The position numbers were made by a program, and so were the translations under genes. Positions 42,743 to 53,213 of a stretch of DNA of 64,000 nucleotides are shown in pieces. This stretch comes from Crossaster papposus (lineage: Eukaryota; Echinodermata; Asteroidea; Velatida; Solasteridae). The notes beneath the pieces were generated by a model, which was not told the origin of the DNA, ran no database searches, and saw nothing but the letters and a program-made list of their open reading frames with translations. Every line of letters begins with the position of its first letter. Position 1 is the first letter of the stretch. The stretch lies in NCBI GenBank assembly GCA_037893245.1, contig JBAIAA010000789.1:62001-126000 (forward strand), given 5' to 3'.

Positions 42743-45700
42743 TATAATTGAAAATATGAAGATACATAAATTATTTCCTATATATTTGGTTGCCTAGATA
42801 ATAATAAGAATAACGGATTTGTATATGGCGTTTTAACTGAGATCAAAGCACTTTACTTTTTTATTACCCCTGGTCATTGGGCCAATGAAACATTCCAAAT
42901 ACCATCTCAGCTTCTTGGGGCATCTAAAGCGAGATATGAGATGGAGAGAATCTCCCCTCCTTTGTGATGGTCATTGTGCTTGGGGAATGTTGTGGTTTCT
43001 CAGGAATTACTTTGAGGTTTTTAGGTTGAGGGGGTGGAATAGGTAACAATAGTCCGTCTAGAGAGTGTATAGAAATATGGAGGACTAGGGGGGGGGGGGG
43101 GGGACCCTTGGTCTAATATCATGCTGGGTATATCCTGGGGAGTATACAGCTCGATGCTGCCATTTCGACACAAAGCAGCTAAATCAACTACAATAACCAT
43201 CTCTATCCTCAAAGATATGACGAAATGACATAAAAAGATGTAACATCTAAACTATTTGTTTGAGTGTGTGAATGACAAAATATTGCTTTTTTTTAGATTT
43301 TTCTGTTTGTATGAATTTTGTTTCATATTTTTGGGAAATTCTTTATATTCTCCTCAGCATGAACATTATGTTTTCATATTTTATGTTGTAGTGATTCAAG
43401 TTTTTATTTTTGTGAGATCAAGTTGTTCTTCTCGAAATACTTGTGCTGTTTTGCATAAAAAAATTAGTTTGAAGAGCTTGGCATTTGGGAAATTCATAAA
43501 ACTGATGAAAGTTTTACTTTGCAATGAATGATTTTTTTCATAGAGATATTGAACATGATCTGCGACTAGGTTAGCTTTTGAAGTAACACACATTCCTAAT
43601 TCTAATCTCCAAATGTAAAAGGTTAGTGCATAAATCCTTTGGTTTGTGTCTATCTATTTGATTTTCCTCGCACTCCCACCTTCAAATAATAATAGCACAA
43701 TCACCCATTAAAAAAAGAGATTTATCATTATTTATAAACAAGATTAATTTTGAAGAAAGTGTTTGACTACGGTTCAATTATTTATTAAAAGAAAGTGTGC
43801 AATTATAACTATTTCTGTGTAATATTTAAAATTAATTTGTTTTGTATTTCATTGAATTTAGCCAGTTTGGTATTCCAACTGCGCATGAGCACAAGATTCA
43901 ACAATGTTTTCTTGAGATAAACTTGGCGGATAAAGGCAAATGTGGTAAACAAATCTGAATTCTGTGCAATTTTTTATGCAATCAAAAAGACGATTTAAAC
44001 ACCTGAAAACATACAGCTGTCCAAACAGTTTTGTTGCTTCAAAACACGATCTCTGTACATTTTTGGTGTTACCTTTCTATGTTTTTGCGCGCATACAATC
44101 AAAAATAGAAGGAAAACTGGTCAAATCTGGTTTTGCACATGCGCAGTTGAGATACCGAGCTAGCTTGTTACAGTGTGATGTATAATATTCAGCATTTAAA
44201 GTCTTCAGATTTTCTGTAGTAAAATGTGAAGGTGCAATTTTTCGGTCCGAAATGAACAAAGGAATTTTTGTTAAAATGGACTGATAACTAACTTATCATA
44301 GAAAAAAACATTATTTGAGTCTTGTGTGGTTATAATCACTTTTGCATCATCTGAAAGATTGTCTTGTATATATATTTATATAAATATTTATTGCAAAACA
44401 AAATATCTTTGAAAAAGGTGTCAGGCTGTGTGAAAATAACTTTGTCAAAACAAAAAATATAAATAAATATTAAAAGTGACCGATATTGCCAGTGCATTTA
44501 GGAGTTTATTTGACTACTTAGTATTTCTCTCGGATTTTAAATTCTCCACAATAACTTTTCCACTTTTTTTTTTAAGTTACAAAAATCATTTATTGATCGA
44601 TTGAAATCGGTATATATATCCGCTCTCGTGTGGTTTCTAAATAAACTCCAATGTTATGAACCAAAGCCAAAACATGCATTTTTGTGTCAGTTTCTCAGAC
44701 TACAAGTTCGTTTCGATCACTTTTTTAGAATGTACTTTTGAGGTTGGTTGGGTTTTTCTCTCTATAACCCAAATTAGAGGCAAAGACATTGCATTTTCAA
44801 CTTTCAAATATAGCATGAGAAAGAGCAAAATAAAAAATAAAAAACTAAAAAAATTAACATTTTTTTTAACATGACACTGAATTTGTTTTCATTGTAAAAT
44901 CTGTTCCTTTTGTTTTTAATACTATATGCATGTAGTTTCGTTATTAAGTTAACAATCTTTTCCTTGATCAAATATCAAAGTGTGGATTTAAATCAAACTC
45001 GAACAAAATGTATGTTTGGGCCGGTTAAAACCAAAAAAATTGTTTTATTTTGGTAAATCAGGGTTCAAAATCCAAAAACATTGCCCGGGTATACCTTAAA
45101 TAAAACTGGGCACACTTTTCTTTTTTAACATTGAAATTAATGTAAACCTTAACTTCATATTATCATAAATGCCAATGTTTTAGGCATGAAGAATGTTTAA
45201 AGCAATTTCATTCAACTTTTGATTAATTTATATCAGGGGTCATCTTGATAAGATCACATTTCAGTTGATAACTCAAGAGAACGGAACTGGTATTTGCATA
45301 CAACACTGTTATAAGTCATCTTGCTTGATGTGTCTACATCTGTATGTAGATCGGAATAAATGCTCAATAACACACAATTCCAATAAAAGTAAATAGCACA
45401 CATTTTCTTAAGCTTATAAATAAAACACAAGTTGTTCCTTTTTAACACATTTTGGGAGTCAATTCATCTCTTTAAATGAGTGTTAGAAGAAAGGGTACAT
45501 TATGGTCAATAGTGATTAACAATGACGCTACATTTCAACATTTGCAAATGTTATTAAAGTCAATGACCTGAAACAGTGCAAGGGTTTAATTAATATCTTA
45601 ATTACGGTGCTTAAAATGAAATTTGGTTCTGCCTTTGTTAGTTTGACAATTTGTTTAAACTGAGTTTGGGGTCACCCAACCTTTTATTATGTAAAACAAA

Positions 45701-46280
45701 CGGCTCATTGCGGGTCACGTGAGGGAAAATAATAGCAGCATTCTGATGTCATCCAGTGATAACTTGTGACTTGACTTGGAAAGACTTGTAATGGACAACC
45801 CCCTCCTCTCCCCCAAAAAAACCAAAAACAACTATTGCCAACCGTACACTGAGAGGATGTGACAATCCCTCTTCCAATACCCACACCCCTTCATAAATGG
45901 TTTGGTCTACGACCTCTGCACGACCTCTCAACTTCATTCTGGATATGGTAAGTCCTTTTGTTTTCTTCATTATTAAATTGCTCATTTATCTGAACCTCCC
46001 CCAAAAAGGTTAAATGGGATTGTAAAATTATGACATCTATAAGTAGATTTCCATAGGTCTATTTTAGTATATTAACAAAATATATTAACAAAATATTACC
46101 ACAAACTTTATCTTTACAATAAGTATGTATAGTAAGCCATATCGCTCGATTGAATTTTCAAAATGGGTAACAAGAATTGTAGAGAAAAAAAATCCGGAGC
46201 AGATACTGGGCTTAGACTTCCTACAATGCTTGGTAGCCGTTGTGCAATCCACTCGAGCGGTATTTGTGATAAGACATGAT

Positions 46281-46520
46281 TATAGACGATGTGCCTCTGT
46301 TTACATCTGTATTCAAATGTGCCCGTCAATATGCGCACGCATCATGTTTTACATAAATTTTGTTAAGAGACGACATCAGAGGTCACATAATTCAAAGGCG
46401 ATCTGACCTGCGACGTCACTCTTTAAGCAAATTTTATGTAAAACACGATGTGTGCGCATACTGCCGGGCACATTTGAATACAGATGTTAACACGTGACGT
46501 CAGAGGGCACATCGTCTATA
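46281..46520. repeat. 240-bp foldback element
   Basis: Arms start TATAGACGATGTGCC and end with its complement. Blocks ACATCTGTATTCAAATGTGC and ATGTTTTACATAAATTTTG recur inverted with about 85-90% match. Intergenic between NCX and AF9/ENL. Confidence 0.85.
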
Positions 46521-48006
46521 CAGACAAAGTTTGGGGCAACTTAATTTTGTTATTACTAAAATGCTACCATTGAAAATCTAATTTGTCAGAATTATAAAAA
46601 TTTAATAGGAATTTTGACTTTAAATGCCACACTTGCTCAACATTGAGTTGGTTTTCAAACTTATTCAGCCGTTGCTTAAATGTCTACACGCTGCCGATCA
46701 GTATGGGGGATTGTTGATGACCTGTAACCATGGTAACTGAGCAAGGATTCAGAAGGTTCGTCTGTTTTACTGCACGGCCCAAATTTTATTGCAGGCCCGT
46801 AATAGCCATGCTACACGTTACGTACTCTTAATGGTGTTCAGAGGCCTATTAATACTGACATGCACACAAATCACAAAATGTAATACTGGATAAAAACAGG
46901 TTTCTATGGTAACATATCTTTAAACCAAAAGCATGTTTTGAATATACATTTGTAAATAAATCAAGTGTCTTATTTCAAATTCCCCCCTTCCCCCTGAAAA
47001 AAACTAACCAAGCAGACATTATTTTCTTAAACTTCATAAAAACAAACATACATATAAAAAATGAAATAAATAATTAATGTTCAATTTGGCAGTATTGGTC
47101 CAACAACAAATGGAGACCGATATAGGTTAAATAAATGAATTTGTACAAACTTTATACACTTATATAATGTAAATTCATGTTTTAACATAGCACTTTCAAA
47201 AGGCATTTTCCTTTCTGAAAAAGGGGGGAAAATACAATATTTTCATGGTTAAAATAGGAAATTCATTATGAGACGGAATGGAGAAGCGAAGAATTCCTTG
47301 AAATTAATGGAATTTGTTTGTGACTTCCAAACGTTTCCCCCTGTCAGCACCTTTTAACTTTTTCGCAAAACGATGCCCGATTGCAGCTAAAATTGGTAAA
47401 TTCTACCATTTTATAATTATCCTTTTTCCTTAAAAGTGACTCAATTTGGCACAAAATTAATTTCTAAGATACATATCACTGTATCTGCTAATTATAGTGA
47501 AACATGGCCCCCCCCCCCCTTTTTTTGGAAACATTTTCCAAATCCGTAGATCAAATATAAGTTTTAACTTATCCGTAGATTCTTATAACTTATAAGTTTT
47601 ACTCCCTCGGTATTTCAAGCAGTACAATTTTGTGGCACAATGGAAGGATTTAGCAGGTTTTGTAAAATATCGAGTTGAACATTTTAAACGGCAAACATTT
47701 TGGCAAATAAATATCAAACCCAACAGAGACTGTTGATTATCTTGAAACCTAGTGATGAACTAAAGCCAGATTTTTTAAAAACAATAAAACATTTTTGTGA
47801 CCTTCAATTGTCTTAAATTTTGAAAAAAAAGGCTCGTGACTGACTGAACTACCCTGTAATTGGCAATAGCAATTGCCTGTATACAATCAGCACAAGTAGC
47901 AGCATTACTGACTTTAAGTGGTGGCTAATAAATAGTTGCAGAAGTGGGATTGGCAATCTTGGCATTTTAGAGCAAAGCCTTCTGTTAACGAGTCCAATCA
48001 AACACA

Positions 48007-49446
48007 CTATGCAAACAGTGACACACACTCCTGTAGCTTCCGCAACGTCATTTGATCCAGAGAGCAAAGGTCAAAGTCAAACGTTTGCGTTGCTTCCGTT
48101 ATGTGGAAGAGGCCAGTTTCCTCGATCAGGTCCACCACTCTCTGCAACTGTTCTCGGTTTTGCAAGCAGCTGAGTTTCTGGTGTAAGAGAACCAAGTCAT
48201 TGAGGTAACCCTGGTTCCCCTTCGAGAGTTTGGAATCTGCTTGTTTGAGTTTCCCTTCGATTGTTTTGACCGGTTTGGAATCACTAGATTTCTTGTCAGC
48301 ATGTTTGGGCTTTGTGTCCGACATTTTGGATTTGTTCTCAGAGCTTCTTTGCTTCCCATCAGCAATCTTTGGTTTGACATCTGAGGTCTTCTGTTTAGGT
48401 TCCGTGCTCTTTTGCTTCGAGTCGCTGGTTTTTTGCTTTCGTTCACCTTTGCTGCTGTAGCTGTTTTTCTTCGAGCCATTGCTCGTGCTGTTCTTTTTAC
48501 TGCTGTTTGATTTTGAAGAGCTCTTAGTTTTGTCTAAAGCAGCAGGGGTGGCTGATGAAAAATTCCCATAGCCAGGTTCGGTGGATGACGTGGAGTGATT
48601 GCTGAGTGGTGGCAGCGGTGGGATCGGAGATGGCGTCTTCCTGTACGGTAGACCAATGTCTTGATCATCATCGTCGTCATCATTCTCGTCTCCTAGTTCT
48701 GCCATGAGTGTGTTCAAGACTCCGCCACCTCCTCTTGGCAAGGACGAGAAGCTGATGCTAGAACTAGGGCTGTGTGCCTCTCCGCCTTCTCCCGTACTCA
48801 GCTCATCCTCAAATGGAGGCAGCTCCTTAGGAGGTTCAGGTGCCATCTTAGATGGCTTCCTTGGGATAGAGATTTCAGGAGTGAAAAGTCCAGCATCGTT
48901 CCGGCTGACAGCTGGCTTTGAAGTTTTTGGTTTACTGGATTTGTCTTTTAGTTTAGTTTTATCTCCCAAAGAACTTTTTTCTGATGGAGAAGGCTTTCCC
49001 GAAGAGTTCTTCTCATGCGGACCTCGATCGTTGGAGTCCTTCCGCTTCCTTTTCTTGGCAGTGTCCTGAGGTGTCGGGGCAGGAGCTGGTGAGGTAGAGA
49101 CAGGCCGCTTGGCACTGGGTTTAGTCTTAGAAGAATCTTTAGGAGGTGGCTTAGGGCTAGTTTTGGGTTCTTTTAATCCCGACTTGGGCTCCTTCGATCC
49201 AGGTTTGGTATCCTTGGCAGGAGTCTTACTATCTTTACTTCCGACCTTAGAATCCTTTCCACTACTGGACTTGGGTTCTTTGGAACCTGTTTTGGGCTCT
49301 TTTATACTGGGTTTGGGTTCCTTGAAGTTTGTTTTCGGTTCCTTGGAGCCCATTTTGGGCTCCTTAGATGATGTCTTGGGCTCCTTTGAGGCAGTTTTGA
49401 CATCCTTGTGATCTTTCACAGGCTTGGATGATGTTTTGCTGCCATC
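48007..49446 (-). CDS. MLLT3: AF9/ENL last exon: KEPK repeats, basic linker, AHD
   Basis: 479 codons plus TAG. It starts [15 protein letters not shown] and runs into tandem KEPK motifs ([19 protein letters not shown]). A nuclear-localisation-like KKRKRKDS, acidic [11 protein letters not shown], Ser/Lys repeats and the C-terminal AHD ([20 protein letters not shown] then [20 protein letters not shown]) follow. The AHD is the best conserved part and confirms the family. Long minus-frame and plus-strand shadow frames over this exon are ignored. Confidence 0.94.
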   Translation of the reverse strand, partial: DGSKTSSKPVKDHKDVKTASKEPKTSSKEPKMGSKEPKTNFKEPKPSIKEPKTGSKEPKSSSGKDSKVGSKDSKTPAKDTKPGSKEPKSGLKEPKTSPKPPPKDSSKTKPSAKRPVSTSPAPAPTPQDTAKKRKRKDSNDRGPHEKNSSGKPSPSEKSSLGDKTKLKDKSSKPKTSKPAVSRNDAGLFTPEISIPRKPSKMAPEPPKELPPFEDELSTGEGGEAHSPSSSISFSSLPRGGGGVLNTLMAELGDENDDDDDDQDIGLPYRKTPSPIPPLPPLSNHSTSSTEPGYGNFSSATPAALDKTKSSSKSNSSKKNSTSNGSKKNSYSSKGERKQKTSDSKQKSTEPKQKTSDVKPKIADGKQRSSENKSKMSDTKPKHADKKSSDSKPVKTIEGKLKQADSKLSKGNQGYLNDLVLLHQKLSCLQNREQLQRVVDLIEETGLFHITEATQTFDFDLCSLDQMTLRKLQECVSLFA

Positions 49447-51244
49447 CTGGTAAAATACAAAAATCGCGGTACGTATAGGTTACAAATTCTTGTCCAAAAA
49501 TCCTGACCCATTTAAACCCAACAAGTGCCTTAGGAATCCCTCCGACCTAGGCTGATCCAATAAACAAAGACCCCCTTTTTTTAGACTGAGGAAACCAGGC
49601 CTCGTATTTCGCTGCCTGCTATTGAAGACTAACATACATGTAGGTCTTTCAAATTCATGCCCCACCCAACCAGAATTTAGCTTAGAAGCAAGAATAATAA
49701 GTACTCCCAAAAATTCCTTACATCTGAAAAAGCTCGTTAGATTTCACCCCAAAATAGCCAATATACCAAAAATATTTGTCTGAAAATCCATGTGTAACTT
49801 TGAACTACTTTGGTAAAGATGTCAAGTCAAGACCCACTTACTCCCCTTGTTTTCGGAATGGCAAATCACATTTTAGAAAAGAACCTGTCTGACCTTAGCT
49901 GCTTGAGTCTTGCTCTTCTTGTGGACCTGAAGACTGGAGGCGGCAGCTTGGGGCTTGCCCTTGGCATAGAGGGGCGAGTCGGTGAATGAAGGGGGTAAAG
50001 GCTTGCCCCCGATACCGCCCTCTGACAATGGGAAAGTGGGCGTAGTGGTAGGGGAGGTGGGAATGCCGGGGTCGGTAGGCAACACACCAACCTGATGATA
50101 AAAGAACGAATTGTAGTGCATTAACTGCCAATACGCTAGTTTGGTGTCTTGATTATGTAGGGCTTCTAGAGTCAATGCCCTAGAGTCAATGCCCTGGAGT
50201 CAATGCCCTGGAGGGTTGTGGGTTGTGAGTTGTGATGCCAATTCTTACCCCTCCGGCTTTCAGCAGTTTCCTTCGGAAGTCTTCGGTAGGGTTGTGGAAA
50301 GTAAGCTTCTCGCATCTAATGTGGTTGACCGGGGGTTGCTGCTCCGTGTTCAAGAAGAGATCATAGTTCAAGATGACCTTCTTGGGTTCTTCCTTCGAGC
50401 GGAAGTGAACCTCGATGGTCATAAGGAAGCCAGCGTAGCCTGATTCAGCAACCTCATAGGGTGGCTCTTTGACGACTGAAAGAAAAAAGAAAAGACAAAA
50501 AACATGCAGCTGGTTCTTTAACAATTTTAGTAAGATACAACATTTAGCTTGGCTCAATTTGTGATGACCGGTAATGAGTTGTAATCGCTTGTATCGTTTG
50601 TATCGCTTGTGATTGACTAGTTTGCCCAAGTCGTCAGGGTTTGTGACTCATCCTGCTTATGATGAGAGGGTCAGGGGTTTTGGGCAAGCCACTTCACCCC
50701 AACTTGCCTCTCTCCACCCAGGAGGATAAATGGGTACCGGCATTAGCTGGGGAGTAACCTGCTATGGCCTAGCGTCTCAACCAAGGGAATATAAATATTC
50801 TCTATCGTTTTATGTCCAGCAAATAAGATATTTTATTTTTTATTTATTGATTTACTCAGCAATTATGCCGGGAACCCCAAAACATATTGGTCCATGCGGG
50901 GTTCGAACCCGGGTCACCGCATTAGAAGGCTAGAAAATAACCGCTATGCCAACCTGATAAATGCTGGATTGATAGGTTATATTGGCTTGTAGCACACTTG
51001 ACTTCTACATTTTAAGGGATTGACTTGTGATGACTACTGTTGCTTCTGAATCACTGTACAATGTACCTCTTCTTGGCTTTGGGAAGCTCTCGTGCAGCTG
51101 AAAGACCACCTTATCCACAAAGTGGTGGATGTTGCTGCCTTCCGGTCCCCGGACAAACACCAACCAGTCGTGGGTGAAACCCTGCGGGGTGGGCTTCTCA
51201 CGAATGTTGGCTCGGTGACCCAGCTCCAACTTGACCTGCACGCT
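48007..51244 (-). CDS. MLLT3: AF9/ENL family YEATS-domain protein (MLLT1/MLLT3 orthologue), 5' exon not found
   Basis: Nuclear chromatin reader: in this family the YEATS domain binds acylated histone lysines and the C-terminal ANC1-homology domain (AHD) recruits AF4/super-elongation-complex or DOT1L partners. Exons on the minus strand, 5' to 3': 51244-51067, 50475-50249, 50091-49894, 49446-48007 (2043 nt, 680 residues plus stop), all GT-AG and in phase. Seen: YEATS core [23 protein letters not shown] and ESGYAGF, where the aromatic residues forming the acyl-lysine pocket lie; then a proline-rich segment, a long Lys/Ser/Pro linker with about ten KEPK-type repeats, and the AHD ([27 protein letters not shown]). 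Invertebrates usually have one such gene where vertebrates have two. The first coding exon, only a few codons in vertebrates, must lie upstream of 51244. Confidence 0.93.
49894..50091 (-). CDS. MLLT3: AF9/ENL exon 4: proline/serine-rich linker
   Basis: 66 codons, phase 0 both ends: [20 protein letters not shown] ... KKSKTQAAK. It has no folded domain. The donor AAAG... is read as AAG|GTCAGA; a second GT 12 nt downstream (CAG|GTTCTT) is also in phase and would add VRQ-type residues, but it matches the consensus less well. Confidence 0.85.
50249..50475 (-). CDS. MLLT3: AF9/ENL exon 3: C-terminal half of YEATS domain
   Basis: Acceptor TTTCTTTTTTCTTTCAG. Reads [40 protein letters not shown], and ends [14 protein letters not shown]. 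The ESGYAGF tyrosine sits in the acyl-lysine pocket of AF9. Donor GGAGGG|GTAAGA, phase 0. Confidence 0.95.
50640..50775 (+). repeat. Dispersed repeat (GGGCAAGCCACTTCACCCCA type)
   Basis: TTGCCTCTCTCCACCCAGGA, TAAATGGGTACCGGC and GGGGAGTAACCTG recur at 27465-27560 (ATCTCTCCACCCGGGAGTAT ... AGGGAGTAACCTG) and in part at 60085-60140. Probably one SINE family. Confidence 0.65.
50860..50960 (-). repeat. tRNA-like repeat with intact B box
   Basis: Minus strand TTGGCATAGCGGTTATTTTC, then GGGTTCGAACCCCGC. Part of a larger dispersed repeat with 50640-50770. Confidence 0.55.
51067..51244 (-). CDS. MLLT3: AF9/ENL exon 2: N-terminal half of YEATS domain
   Basis: Reads [58 protein letters not shown]. 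An in-frame TAG directly precedes it, overlapping the acceptor, so the exon cannot extend further and an upstream exon must supply the start. Donor AGAAGAG|GTACAT, phase 1. Confidence 0.93.
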
Positions 51245-51249
51245 CTATG

Positions 51250-53148
51250 ATGGAATGGGAAAATTGACAATTATGAAGAATTTGCAATCCAGTTTCTAAA
51301 GTTAATACAATCTATACAAAAAAAATTAAAAGCCAGTCAATTTGTACTTTCCTTGTCCTCCCAATAAAAATAGTTTTGTGTACCACTAATTAACCATAAC
51401 TCTTTAGTACATGTAGCTACAGTTGTTGTTGCTTTATTAGCGCTACATAGCGAAAATCCCAATGCTATGAGCATTGTGTAAGTTGGAGTTAAAGTAAAGG
51501 AACAATCTCTGAACATTGTCCTGAAGATTTTACCATTTTATTAATTAAATGATGCTTGTTTTGGCTGAAAAACTGTGACCACATCATTTAATAATGTGTA
51601 CAAACATATGGGAAATTTACACACACAGTGGCAGTATTGCTGTTTTGGGAAATCCATAACTTGTTTTGGCAACGTGATTTTCTTACAAACCAAACTTTCT
51701 AAGGTCAACTACACCCTGTAATTCTTCTTTTTTGACGTTTGGAGCTTTTACAAAAATTCCTTTGTATGTTACATTCCATGACAAGATGCGGTCACACAAA
51801 CTGAGGTAATTTTGGGCATAAAAATGGCGCCACCAACGACGTCCATAGTGGTGATTCACAACTGCACATTGCACAGTACTGGACATTGCTGTACTACTAG
51901 TACTTCAGTACTTGGAGCATTGCCATTGGTAGGACTGAGCATAGACACATGATGGAGACATCATCACCAGACAGTCTACAGTCGGCCCCCTACATGCCCC
52001 CTACATACCCCCCCCTACATACAGTCTATCTAGTCAGACCATGGATCCTACCTCCATGGTCAGTCAGTCAGTCAGTACTAACTAAGTCAAGACAGTGCCT
52101 AGTCGTTATGTTCCAAACTACATTCCATTTGCAGATCGAATTCCTAATTCTTTGTCATCATTACCTGTGTGGTCATTGCGCTGGCTATAAACGCCTCTAT
52201 TCAAAACAATGCTGCCCTCTCAAAAACTATGATTTCTGAAGCGGAACGCTGTCAATGTCATCTCTGCGTTAAGAACATCACTCAAGCGTCAAAATGGCGA
52301 CAGAAATGAGAAATTATCCCACAATGCATCTTAGACTAAATTATGTCAAATTATTGACGGGTCATGCATACGTCAACAATTCAGAAATTTGTTATTTTAT
52401 TGAGGTTGACAAAAATGCTTTCTAACAATTTCTTGAGTTCGTTTAAAAATAAAGCACTTCCAGTTTGGAAAACAATAACAATATAATTTTTCATTCACAA
52501 AACATCAAAATAATGCAACATGAAACGGTCGTCGAAAGTAGGAGTCTGGTATGGTGTCCAAACGCCTGTAATTGATTTCGGAATTATTTAGAGCGCTCTA
52601 AACGAACTTTACAGGAGCAGGATTGAGAGCCAGACTTTTTTAATCGTCGGCCGTTTTCAAAACCCTATTTTAGGCAGTTTTCCGTATGGGCTCCATCACC
52701 ATTACCAAGTTGAATGAACGAAGCCATATGGAGACCAAGCTGGTGTTTGGAGAACTGCCATCGTGTGAACAGTGCAATCGCATTTGGAGGAGACGCGGGG
52801 GCAAATGACTCATCCACCAGCGTCAACTTGACTTCGGAATATTTTTGTCGACTAAATTCATCAAAATGTTCCTTGTCTAAATCAGCAATGACATGATATT
52901 ACCACCAAGGAAGATAAGAGGCTGTGGCGTATTCCTAAACAGTACCTCCATTTGAGAGAGAAAAGAATTTGGAGATCGAGTTAGAATTTCGAACATCATC
53001 CCGATCCCGGAAGTAAGTGGATATGCTTCGCTCTGCCGGTGCTACTGCAGTGCAGCAACAACTGCAAATGTGGGGAAACTACCTGTACTAGAATTGATTT
53101 CTTTCGACGAGTAACAAGAGCCGGTTGTTAATTGATTTTCCTGTTTAG
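51250..53148. promoter_or_regulatory. Shared 5' region of divergent AF9/ENL (-) and myosin (+) genes
   Basis: Lies between the first recognised exon of each gene. It must contain the unplaced AF9/ENL first exon, and probably a noncoding first myosin exon ending at 53012 (CCCGGAA|GTAAGT). CpG is more frequent at about 52550-53050 than in the flanks. No TATA box or transcription start is identified; the promoter role is inferred from gene arrangement. Confidence 0.35.
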
Positions 53149-53213
53149 AATTAAACCATTTGAGGTATTGATTGTTGAGGATCTGGAAACGATATCATTC
53201 AACATAAAAGATG
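53149..53213 (+). CDS. MYO1E: Myosin exon with start codon at its last three bases
   Basis: Acceptor TTGATTTTCCTGTTTAG then 62 nt of presumed 5' UTR and ATG|GTAAGT. The ATG has A at -3 and is followed in phase 0 by TYHWQS from exon 57269, matching the MGxxxYHWQS-type start of MYO1E/F. An upstream noncoding exon may end at 53012 (CCCGGAA|GTAAGT). Assigned from splice sites and phase; a transcript is needed to confirm. Confidence 0.6.

Larger units (their letters stand above)
41410..48006. other. Intergenic region between convergent NCX and AF9/ENL
   Basis: No supported gene. Contains the mariner-type MITE, a SINE-like piece at 42820-42930 (related to 57565-57610) and the foldback at 46281. 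The 3' UTR of AF9/ENL must lie at its right end; TTTATT at 46785-46790 is a possible but distant poly(A) signal on the minus strand. Confidence 0.5.

Noticed and set aside
48230-49411. Plus-strand Leu/Ser-rich frames over the AF9/ENL last exon
   Set aside because: Antisense shadows of the Lys/Ser/Pro-rich coding sequence.
51683-51886. Minus-strand frame starting MSSTVQCAVV as AF9/ENL start
   Set aside because: Resembles the MASSCAVQ start only by chance; no good donor at the needed phase.
52706-52727. Minus-strand ATGGCTTCGTTCATTCAACT exon as AF9/ENL first exon (MAS- start like vertebrate AF9)
   Set aside because: The donor (CTTG|GTAATG) leaves phase 1, but exon 2 needs phase 0 (or phase 2 with an acceptor 2 nt further in). 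A GT inside the codons (GCTTC|GTTCAT) would fit that second option, but the donor is weak. Not accepted without transcripts.
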